Assembly: GCA_014058105.1 (NCBI GenBank)
Contig: JACGCM010002784.1
Span: forward strand, 2,232,001-2,296,000
Origin: Kingdonia uniflora
Lineage: Eukaryota > Streptophyta > Magnoliopsida > Ranunculales > Circaeasteraceae
Direction of reading: 5' to 3'
Length of the DNA: 64,000 nt
Position numbers and translations under genes: made by a program. Shown here one piece after another: positions 44,701 through 50,140 of the stretch. The stretch's first letter is position 1, and every line of letters starts with the position of its first letter. The notes under the pieces were generated by a model that saw nothing but the letters and a program-made list of their open reading frames with translations, searched no databases and had not been told where the DNA came from.

Positions 44701-47106
44701 GTTCGAAGGACATGGCATCTTTTGAAGAGGTTGAATGTCTAGATCCTCCTGGATCATCAAAACTATTAAAGTGATAATTCTCTCTGTTTCGGTGCATAAG
44801 GATCACACTGATCGTGGTGTGCCTAATCAACATCATGGTAATTGTGATCTGATCTATACCACTGTTCTCTAAATGTTAACTGTATTAGTGAGAAAAAGTC
44901 AAATATCCACATGAAGATACGTCGTTCAGGTATTCTGTACAATATTTTCCACTTCTGTAGCTTGGATCTTTCATGTTTGGAAAGTTTCTAGTTGATTGGA
45001 TAAGGCAGCTACCACCAAATTTAAACGAGAAAAATTCTCAGATATGGGAGTACTGCATATTGACGAGGATGTTAAAGTAGTGAGCTTTACAACAATAATA
45101 GTATTATCTGACACATTATTTGCACACCTTTATTAAATTATTTATTGACGTCTCATATTTATTCTTCTGAAGAAGGATATTATTGTTCAGAAGAACCATT
45201 TGATCAATGTTGGTGCATATCAAAGTGTATCATAGAAGGAAGAAATTTACCAGTAGCTTTTGCTTGAATCTGCAGATATTGGCTGCTCATCGTTATGGTA
45301 TCAAAAGAGTTATCCTGCCAGAACGTAACTTGAAAGATTTAGTGGAAGTACCATCAACTGTTCTTGCGAGTCTAGAGGTAGTTGATTATTATCTTGAGAT
45401 ATAAAATTTTCTCAAAATAAGATGACTGCATTATTCACTTATTTCAATATTTAGTATTCATTTTCGTTTTAAAGTAAACTACAAGTATATAAATTTGAGG
45501 CAATCTCTCTTTTTCATTAAATATTTATTTCCTGTTCTTTCCCCTGAAATTTTAGTTCCGTACTTTACAATAAAAGTATTCCCACAATATTATATATACC
45601 CATAGTCAATTTAATGCTTTCATTATGAGATTGAGATTCCTGAATATGTGCCCACCTATGTAACATGGACAGGGCCGGTGCTAGGGCAAAGCGACCGCCT
45701 CACAAATCGAAGGGGCCTCACTTTTTATCGAGAAAATGTTCAACTCCTCCGAACATCGCTTTTTAAGGGGAGATAGATATTCCAAATATCTTGAGTTGCT
45801 TTAACTGGCATAAATATATTTGCAAGATATTAGCCCCTTTTTTAGCTAAGCAAATAAAATACACTTCTAAAATATATCCCAAATTTCCTACCAAACTAAT
45901 CTACCCTTTTTTTTCTCTCTCTCCAAGTCCCTAGAACCAAGATGCTCCAATTTCAAATATTTATTAGATGGAAGAAACTTGATTTATATAACTTAACCAA
46001 TGATTATATTAGTAGCATTTGAAGGATGTTAAATGATTTATGAACCACAAATAATATACCTCAATGTGCAAACTCTACTTCCTCACAATGAATATATCGT
46101 AATTCTTGTGTCAATAAATACTAGGGCAATGATATTGCTTCCTCAGCAAATATTGTACCAAATTGTTTCTGTGCTTTTATGTATTTCAATTTTTTATTAT
46201 TATAATAAGGGCATCATTTTTGGGTGCGTTTATTATAATAATAATAAAATTGAAGTACATAATTATTCTTTATTGTTTCTGAACATGGACACTCCATATT
46301 CCAAAAAAAACTGTGTCCAAACGTGTCGGACACTCGAACACACCGACACTCGTGTGGACATTCCAATGGACACTTCTTCCTTAGATCATCAACTTTTTGA
46401 CATAGCTTTTAGAAAGTTTCCAATTCTTATACATGTTATTCAACCCTACTAACTACTATCATTGTTTTATTTTGTTGTTGATTGTAAATTAACCCATAAG
46501 TTACTATTGCAATTATATATTCCTAATACATTCACATATAATAAGACACAATACATAAAACATAAAAAATGATACTATGTTTTTAGGTATAAGGCCGTAT
46601 CCACGTTTTTACTTATTTTGAAACCGCCGTGTCCGACACCTTGTACCCATGCTAATGTTATGTAGGTGCCCACTATCTAAAACATTGAACTACTTACTAT
46701 TCTCTCTCGAAAAGAATCTACGGGGATAATTCATATAAATACCATCAGAGTGTCTATCTTAATTATTCTATATTGTTAATCTGGTCTCATAATTGTAAAG
46801 AGGGCTGTCTTTATTCTAATACGTTTAACTTTTCTCATCACTATGACCTAGGAGTTGCCGGCGGTTTATGTTTTTATACTGTTACAGTATTTGCGTTCTG
46901 CATTGCAAATTTGAGATCCAAACTTGAATCCTTAGGAACTAGCTAAGCATCTTCAGAAAGAAATAGTGATAAAGAAAAACACTTTATTGCCAATTCTTCT
47001 CTTATTTCTACTTTTTCAACAGATATTACTCGCTAAAACGATGGAAGATGTGTTGGAGCAAGCATTTGAAGGAGGGTGTCCTTGGAGACAACAGGCAAAG
47101 TTATGA
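13255..47106 (+). CDS. LON2: Lon protease homolog 2, peroxisomal (17 exons)
   Basis: ATP-dependent serine protease/chaperone of the peroxisome matrix, needed in plants for matrix protein turnover and sustained import. Exons: 13255-13361, 13593-13705, 13935-14034, 14556-14725, 17877-17968, 20492-20671, 20774-20857, 25293-25420, 28759-28960, 29052-29258, 30235-30365, 37852-38065, 41178-41480, 41744-41938, 43794-44039, 45276-45377, 47023-47106. All introns are GT-AG and the exons join in frame to 886 codons including stop (885 aa; Arabidopsis LON2 is 888). Order: Lon substrate-binding N domain (from [13 protein letters not shown]), helical linker with an acidic DNDDDEDD run, AAA+ ATPase (Walker [10 protein letters not shown], Lys412; Walker B MLLDE, Asp473-Glu474), protease domain (PKDGPSAG, Ser781; Lys824). 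The C-terminal AKL is a type-1 peroxisomal targeting signal, which separates it from the mitochondrial Lon, along with the lack of a presequence. The start ATG matches the family N terminus. Confidence 0.96.
15472..15793. repeat. 161-bp tandem duplication
   Basis: Copy 1 (15472-15632) and copy 2 (15633-15793) both start ATTCCTATGCACATCGTC and run through TTTTTGTTTATATCG, a T-run, CCATAACAGTTTTTCTAT and AAAGTGGAAAATGAAAC. I see only a few differences (a T/C near the start, a missing G before the T-run, CCCAG against CTCAG). This points to a recent duplication. Confidence 0.85.
15593..16018. mobile_element. Possible MITE overlapping the tandem duplication
   Basis: The words GTGTTTGATTCACC (about 15597 and again about 15757) and, inverted, GAACGAATCAAACAG at about 16003-16017 look like the two ends of a small inverted-repeat element with TTTTCC/GGAAAA-rich arms. 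No clear target-site duplication was found, so this is tentative. Confidence 0.3.
17877..25420 (+). CDS. LON2: LON2 exons 5-8: helical linker before the ATPase
   Basis: Exons 17877-17968, 20492-20671, 20774-20857 and 25293-25420. They encode residues about 164-325: [86 protein letters not shown] and [14 protein letters not shown]. This is the long helical segment that joins the N domain to the AAA+ module and ends in the acidic loop found in all Lon proteins. Exon 6-8 junctions fall between codons except the last, CG|G. Confidence 0.95.
17969..20491 (+). other. LON2 intron 5 (2.5 kb)
   Basis: Donor CAG|GTAAGA, acceptor GTCACAG|AAACAG. No credible coding. At about 18540-18560 (GCTCTGATACCAAGTT) and 19525-19540 (GCTATGATACCAAAT) are antisense matches to the TTGGTATCAGAGC primer-binding motif, so pieces of - strand LTR retrotransposons or tRNA-derived repeats may be present; 19216-19545 has a repeat-like look. 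No element could be bounded. Confidence 0.7.
21480..21640 (-). other. Short acidic - strand reading frame, unrecognised
   Basis: On the - strand about 50 codons are open and acidic ([20 protein letters not shown]) before a stop near 21480. It has no ATG nearby and no family I recognise. It could be part of a decayed transposon lying in LON2 intron 7. Confidence 0.2.
21830..22660. other. Candidate organellar or foreign-composition insertion
   Basis: This stretch of LON2 intron 7 has a balanced composition quite unlike the AT-rich intron on both sides, little simple sequence, and non-coding text in the style of plant mitochondrial DNA (GGGGGAGAGTAGGCGG, GAAACCGGGGTAGTGGCCG, AGCCGCCGCTGATGG). 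I cannot match it to a known gene. The call rests on composition only. Confidence 0.25.
24319..24383. repeat. Short tandem doublet
   Basis: The unit TGCTATTATATCGGGGTGGT plus GTTCTCATATTT occurs twice in a row (starts about 24319 and 24352). Confidence 0.85.
24592..24617. repeat. GA microsatellite
   Basis: An uninterrupted run of GA dinucleotides inside LON2 intron 7. Confidence 0.9.
24696..24839. repeat. 72-bp tandem duplication
   Basis: Two adjacent copies (24696-24767, 24768-24839) start GAGCACAT and contain TTGCAATGCAGTACATTTGC and CACTTGCGAAATGCATC. The copies differ at about one position (CATCAGG against CATGAGG), so the duplication is recent. Confidence 0.9.
25421..28758 (+). other. 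LON2 intron 8 (3.3 kb) with LINE fragment
   Basis: Donor CG|GTATGT, acceptor TCTTAG|GCGACTG. Holds an antisense LINE fragment at 25890-27200. 27200-28758 is AT-rich and non-coding as far as I can see. Confidence 0.85.
25890..27200 (-). mobile_element. Plant LINE fragment: zf-RVT and RNase H region
   Basis: On the - strand 27198-26863 encodes a zinc-binding reverse-transcriptase-associated segment ([40 protein letters not shown]). 26393-26013 encodes a ribonuclease H-like segment ([62 protein letters not shown]). This is the C-terminal order of plant LINE ORF2 proteins. The region between is frameshifted. Endonuclease and most of the reverse transcriptase are missing, so this is a 5'-truncated dead copy antisense to LON2. 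Confidence 0.8.
28759..28960 (+). CDS. LON2: LON2 exon 9: linker to AAA+ module
   Basis: Encodes [27 protein letters not shown], and [20 protein letters not shown], the conserved Lon segment directly before the nucleotide-binding core. Phase: it completes CG|G and ends on a full codon (AAG). Confidence 0.95.
29052..29258 (+). CDS. LON2: LON2 exon 10: Walker A of the AAA+ ATPase
   Basis: Encodes residues 393-461 with [20 protein letters not shown] (Lys412 binds ATP phosphates), [20 protein letters not shown] and [14 protein letters not shown], the pore-loop region of Lon. Confidence 0.96.
29259..30234 (+). other. LON2 intron 10 (976 bp)
   Basis: Donor AAG|GTTCAA, acceptor TTGCAG|CGAGTA. No transposon or coding sequence seen. 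Confidence 0.85.
30235..30365 (+). CDS. LON2: LON2 exon 11: Walker B and sensor region
   Basis: Encodes [20 protein letters not shown] (Asp473, Glu474) and [17 protein letters not shown]. The donor is CA|GTATCC; joining to exon 12 (C|TATTTG) restores the conserved FNDHYLNVP. Without splicing the frame would run to a stop at 30382-30384. Confidence 0.95.
30565..31060 (+). repeat. Old direct repeat, left copy
   Basis: Shares an ordered series of words with 36860-37260: CCTAAT.T.ACT.CATC, AATTAGGA.G, ATGATTGATAACAACCTA against ATGATAGACAACAGCCTA, TTTCCCT, TTTCTA.TTTT, and a TTAGGGCTTTG/TTAGATTTGGG tail. Likely the left LTR, or a flanking copy, of an old element. Confidence 0.45.
31631..32769 (-). 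repeat. Solo LTR, Athila type
   Basis: 1,139 bp starting TGATATAACGG and ending GCCCATCA. It matches the 5' LTR at 9119-10247 along its whole length in the same orientation, including the - strand TATA at about 32446-32453. No PBS or gag follows on either side. Flanks TTTGT (31626-31630) and TTTGC (32770-32774) are a one-mismatch target-site duplication, as left by LTR-LTR recombination of a once complete element. Confidence 0.85.
32775..33575 (+). pseudogene. Unidentified decayed transposon coding relic
   Basis: Broken + strand frames between the solo LTR and the gag-only element contain protein-like pieces such as [17 protein letters not shown] and [18 protein letters not shown]. The relic may resume after the gag-only element at 36532-36850 ([37 protein letters not shown]). 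The style recalls plant MULE-type proteins but no domain is certain. It is older than the gag-only element inserted in it. Confidence 0.3.
33576..33924 (+). repeat. 5' LTR of gag-only element
   Basis: Near identical to 36186-36531; shared words include GTGTCGTGGTCGTCTACATT, GTTGACACTCCAC, GTAGACTTGAGAGAAGTAA and GTTAGACTCTATCA. Differences are scattered single bases (CATAGAG against CGTAAAG, ACTTCCGCCAAG against GCTTCCGCCGAG) and small indels. Confidence 0.9.
33973..36151 (+). pseudogene. Gag of the gag-only element, broken
   Basis: Four consecutive + strand pieces. 33973-34839 (288 codons) is an acidic, charged N-terminal part ([19 protein letters not shown]). 34927-35379 is Arg/Gly/Asn-rich. 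35419-35631 is the retrotransposon gag core ([33 protein letters not shown]) and ends at a TAG where a codon such as CAG is expected, before FIPPTY. 35717-36151 continues in another frame to a zinc knuckle ([15 protein letters not shown], in which the fourth ligand Cys is replaced by Tyr), then an acidic tail and TAA. The order is gag-like and stops short of any protease. Confidence 0.85.
36186..36531 (+). repeat. 3' LTR of gag-only element
   Basis: See the 5' LTR. It follows the polypurine tract directly and ends at 36531 before the target duplication ATTAC. Confidence 0.9.
36860..37260 (+). repeat. Old direct repeat, right copy
   Basis: Partner of 30565-31060, same orientation, strongly diverged. 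Together they would bracket the decayed coding relic, solo LTR and gag-only element in LON2 intron 11. Confidence 0.45.
37852..38065 (+). CDS. LON2: LON2 exon 12: end of AAA+ core
   Basis: Encodes [20 protein letters not shown] (sensor 1), [19 protein letters not shown] (arginine-finger region) and [17 protein letters not shown]. Acceptor AACAG|CTATTTG at 37851/37852; donor GAG|GTAGGC at 38065/38066. Confidence 0.96.
38066..41177 (+). other. LON2 intron 12 (3.1 kb) with LINE relic
   Basis: Holds a CT-rich and C-homopolymer stretch at 38545-38605 (ending in a run of C), an antisense LINE relic (about 38900-40210), and about 950 bp of non-coding sequence to the acceptor TTTTCAG|GCAATG. Confidence 0.85.
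38900..40210 (-). mobile_element. LINE ORF2 endonuclease relic
   Basis: On the - strand, near 40200, the frame reads [18 protein letters not shown], the N-terminal signature of the AP-type endonuclease of plant LINEs. About 39772-39587 reads [17 protein letters not shown] and CRLDRFLVN, the C-terminal endonuclease signature. Near 39540 DHSPVILG gives the active-site His motif, followed by remnants of [14 protein letters not shown]. Stops and frameshifts are frequent. The copy is antisense to LON2. Confidence 0.75.
41178..41938 (+). CDS. LON2: LON2 exons 13-14: small AAA+ lid and start of protease domain
   Basis: Exons 41178-41480 and 41744-41938. They encode residues 577-742: [20 protein letters not shown] (helical lid), a variable linker with IPMDVNNHE, then [36 protein letters not shown] and [20 protein letters not shown], the start of the Lon protease fold. 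Confidence 0.96.
41939..43793 (+). other. LON2 intron 14 (1.86 kb)
   Basis: Contains a small inverted-terminus element at about 42125-42438 and a partial copy of the same end at about 42786. An ATT-rich microsatellite is at 43666-43694. Otherwise AT-rich, non-coding. Confidence 0.8.
42125..42438. mobile_element. Small inverted-terminus element (hAT/MITE style)
   Basis: Left end CAGGGGCGGAGCTACAT, right end TTCTGGCTCCGCCCAT, so the two ends are inverted copies of GGGCGGAGC. A second match to the same terminus (TGGCGGAGCCAGGAATTTGG) begins near 42786. The target duplication could not be settled. Confidence 0.5.
43794..44039 (+). CDS. LON2: LON2 exon 15: protease active site
   Basis: Encodes residues 743-824 with [15 protein letters not shown] (catalytic Ser781), [20 protein letters not shown] and GGIKDK (catalytic Lys824, 43 residues after the Ser as in bacterial Lon). 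The Lys codon is the last codon of this exon. Confidence 0.97.
44040..45275 (+). other. LON2 intron 15 (1.24 kb)
   Basis: Holds an array of the 12-bp palindrome TCGTTCGAACGA (44445-44715). The rest is AT-rich, no coding seen. Confidence 0.85.
44445..44715. repeat. Array of TTCGAA-centred palindromes
   Basis: Six or seven copies of CGTTCGAACGA-like palindromes (at about 44445, 44513, 44535, 44606, 44679, 44698) lie in a short stretch. Two 70-bp-spaced units share CCCAAATGTC, TTCGAACGACTTGCCAAA and TTTTGCCTAAAAACAGA (44526-44573, 44598-44642). Confidence 0.8.
45276..45377 (+). CDS. LON2: LON2 exon 16
   Basis: Encodes [20 protein letters not shown] and [14 protein letters not shown], the conserved helix-strand segment after the catalytic Lys. 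Both boundaries are between codons. Confidence 0.95.
45378..47022 (+). other. LON2 intron 16 (1.65 kb)
   Basis: A transposon-terminus-like GGGCCGGTGCTAGGGC occurs at about 45672 without a bounded partner. 46280-46400 has repeated GTGTC/GGACACT words. No coding seen; the 139-codon ORF at 46033-46452 is AT-rich chance. Confidence 0.75.
47023..47106 (+). CDS. LON2: LON2 exon 17: C terminus with peroxisomal signal
   Basis: Encodes [20 protein letters not shown], then WRQQAKL and TGA (47104-47106). The last three residues, AKL, fit the PTS1 consensus; Arabidopsis LON2 ends in SKL. Confidence 0.95.
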   Translation: MLLAKTMEDVLEQAFEGGCPWRQQAKL

Positions 47107-48044
47107 CATAAGATATCAGGATATGTATGCAAACCTATATATTTCCAGGAGCTCTAGCTGTAAGACAACCAAAGATAAGGAGACACAGTAAATGAGAAGA
47201 TCAAACAATGTCGGAAAGAGAACCAGTATCCCGAGTCTCGATTGTTAAGTGAGCGTCGACTGTATGTTATGTATGATTATTAGTTTCTATATACCCACCA
47301 ATGTATCTATTCTGGAGAGATGAATGACATTCTCCGGTGCCTCTTTTACAATCATGCAGCAGCCACTACTACTACCGCCGCTACTGTAACTTAACTGTAC
47401 ATATATATGGTTCATCCAGGTATATAAATGTGGGTATTCCAATTCCAAGATTCTCAGAATTTTGTTCCAAGTTTCAGGTTTACACTATATAGTTTTTTTT
47501 TTTCAAGCACTATGTATACTTCTTCGTTAACCTACAAACCAATATATTAAACAAAACTGAGATTGATAAAAGTGCAGTTAGCTTTTTGTTCGAATACAGT
47601 ATGCAATTCTCAGAATGGATGTTTTTATGAAAGTTTGGCTTGAAAGGACGGTGCACAAGTATGTGTGGTTCAGACTTGGCTCACAAATGTAATTGACGAA
47701 CCCACTAACTATGCCACTACTACTAGAATGCTCTTGGTTATTTTATTTTCAACTTCACAATTACTAAGCGGCAATCAAGCTAGAGTAGTAGGTCAGGGTG
47801 CTTCAAATTACTCGGCGGACTTATGGTATAGAACCAAATCAGTTAATGACATCATATCTAAATGAATAGTTCTACTTCCATAACTATTTCCCCTAATAGC
47901 TGTGGTTCAGCTTATAATTTCAACCTGAAAACATTTATGGCCTAGGTAGTATCAGTTCTGCACGATTTAGGCTATTTACGAGTGAGAGCTTCAGGTACCT
48001 ATTTGTTTTTTTACCCATTTTCGAACGAGTATTGGTAGTATTTA
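47107..48044 (+). other. LON2 3' UTR and downstream spacer
   Basis: The 3' UTR should lie in the first 400-500 bp (T-rich region at 47490-47530). No AATAAA stands out and no further gene is seen before the Harbinger-like element. Confidence 0.5.
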
Positions 48045-48850
48045 GAGCACTTGCAGCAAGGTGTGGGTTTGAGTTTGGTTTGCAAACCCAACTCAAACCC
48101 ACACTTTGAGTCTCCCAGCAGCTATTTTTTGAGTGTGAGTTTGCAAACGTGGCGTTACAATAACTCAACCGAGTGTGAGGAGCTCACACCCAAAAAAATT
48201 GAGTTTGGCGGTGTTTGGATTACCGCGCGGTAATCCAAACTCCTCCATTCTCAATTATTTCTCTCATCACTCATTGGCTACTTCTTCTTCCCGAAAACAG
48301 AGCAGAGGAGAACCTCTACGCTCTCCCCAAATGGCAAACTCCGGTACCAGTAGTGATAACTCTACACTATCGACCTCATCCTCCCATAACCCACCTTCAA
48401 CACCGTTTGCTTAACACCCATCATCACAATTCACTCCATACCTCTACCAAAACCCATCGCAATTTCAATCTCAATTTCAATCACAGACCCCACCTCCGTT
48501 TACCATGTCGCAAGGGATCCCAGTTATGCATAAGGTTGTTCACGGGTCGGATCGGCCCGGGTTAAGCCCTAAACCTGATCCGACCCGGGCTGGTCGGGTT
48601 ACAAACTTCTACACCCGAACCGAAACCGAAATGATCGGGTTGGGCCGGGTTCTGAACTCGGGTTTTTTTTTTTTTTTTTTTTTTGCGCTCTTGTTATCTC
48701 TTTCTAGATTTACAATTTGTTTTGGATTGAGAGGAATTTTGTTCATTGTTGAAGTGTTTATTGGAATTGCAATTCCTTAATGATTTGTATGAGTACTAAA
48801 TCCTTTAATGGATTGCTCTGTGACAATGTTCATTTCATAGTAGATTCCTT

Positions 48851-49115
48851 GTAAAAATCAGCCCAAGCCCATATACATTGTAAAAATCAGCCCATGTACA
48901 TTGTAAAAATCAATCCATAAACTTTGTAAAAATCAGCTCATATACATTGTAAAAATCAACCCATAAACTTTGTAAAAATCAGCTCATATACATTGTAAAA
49001 ATCAACCCATAAATCAGCCCATATACTTTGTAAATATCAGCCCATATACATTGTAAAAATCAGCCCATATACTTTGTAAATATCAGCTCATATACATTAT
49101 AAAAATCAGCCCATA
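48851..49115. repeat. 23-bp minisatellite, about 11 copies
   Basis: Unit GTAAAAATCAGCCCATATAC plus ATT, with variants (ATAAACTTT, GTAAATATCAG). One unit is partly deleted near 49010. Confidence 0.9.
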
Positions 49116-49183
49116 GCAGAGGAAATAACGCAGAGAACACAGAATACCAATTAGGGTTTCACAGCACAAAAATCAGCCCATAG

Positions 49184-49292
49184 CTAAGGTGAGTCTCTCA
49201 TTCTCCTTCAACCATACTTGAAGAGCTAAGGTGAGTCTCTCATTCTCCTCCAACCATAACAGTTAAGGTGAGTCTCTCATTATCCTCCAACC
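49184..49292. repeat. Tripled unit with AAGGTGAGTCTCTCATT
   Basis: Three consecutive copies of (AGCT/AGTT)AAGGTGAGTCTCTC plus ATTCTCCTCCAACCAT occur directly after the minisatellite. Confidence 0.85.
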
Positions 49293-50140
49293 AATTAGGT
49301 CTTTTTTTCTTCGATTTTGGTTATGATTTGAGTGTTTATGACGTGTAACAGTGGAAAAGAAGAGTATGAGGAGATTGAAAAGGAAGAGACGAAAGATGAA
49401 ACATAGATTTCTGACATAGAAAAAGATTTTGGATGATGGAAACCCAAGTAGAAGATTTCTAGAGAGATTTCTAGGGAAATTTCTATAAAAAGAAAGCTTT
49501 AAGCCTTTGATGATGGAAACCCAAGTAGAAGATTTTGGATCTTTGTTGTTGATGAGGGAAGTTTCTAGAGAGATAGAGGGGAGGAGATTTTGGATATTTG
49601 TTGTTGATTAAGGGGATTTCTAGAGAGAGAGAGGAGGAGGAGGAGATTTTGGATTTAAAGAGGTTGTCGGCTAGGGTATGAGAGAGGGGATGATATTTAT
49701 ATAAAGTCGGTCTGATTCGGGTTTGGTCGGTTACCCGAACCCAAGAACCGAAACCGATCCGAATATAATCGGGTTTTAATATCCGAACCCGAAAATGAAT
49801 CGACATATTCATAACTCGGACCGAACCGGCCGGTTTGGGTCGGCCCGGTTTGGGTTCTCGGTTTTCGGGTTTAGGTGTTCACCCCTAGTTATGAACAATA
49901 TCAAAGTCCATTTACACTCTCTCAACCGCAACCTCAAGCGTTTAGCCCGTACTATCAACCCTATCCGCTCACTCAACCTCAAGGTTTTCAACCTCCAAAT
50001 TACTTTCAGAACTACCTATTCCATGGTAAATCTATTCAACACAGTCAAAGTGACGCAAATGCACAAACACGAGAGAATAAGTACTAGTAGTTATAGCTGA
50101 GCTTTTACATCATCTACAAAAACATCAAAAATATCTATAT

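Larger units (their letters stand above)
48531..49887. mobile_element. Nested hAT-like non-autonomous element
   Basis: 1,357 bp flanked by GTTATGCA (48523-48530) and GTTATGAA (49888-49895), a 7-of-8 match of hAT-type target length. Ends TAAGGTTGTTCACGGGTCGG and, inverted, TAGGGGTGAACACCTAAACC are imperfect inverted repeats. GGGTCGG/CCCGAAC-rich segments lie just inside both ends. Between them are a minisatellite and a tripled 35-bp unit. No transposase. Confidence 0.65.
48331..50097 (+). pseudogene. Harbinger ORF1-like N terminus, split by an insertion
   Basis: 48331 begins MANSGTSSDNSTLSTSSSHN, then after a stop (HNPPSTPFA) continues PSSQFTPYLYQNPSQFQSQF. After the nested element (48531-49887) the frame resumes SYEQYQSPFTLSQPQPQAFS and FSPYYQPYPLTQPQGFQPPN to a stop near 50097. 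A Ser/Asn start followed by a Gln/Pro/Phe/Tyr-rich tract is the usual N-terminal style of the Myb-like ORF1 of plant PIF/Harbinger elements; the Myb domain itself is missing. Identification is by style and context. Confidence 0.4.

Noticed and set aside
46033..46452. 139-codon ORF in LON2 intron 16
   Set aside because: Low-complexity AT-rich translation with no domain; lies wholly in an intron.
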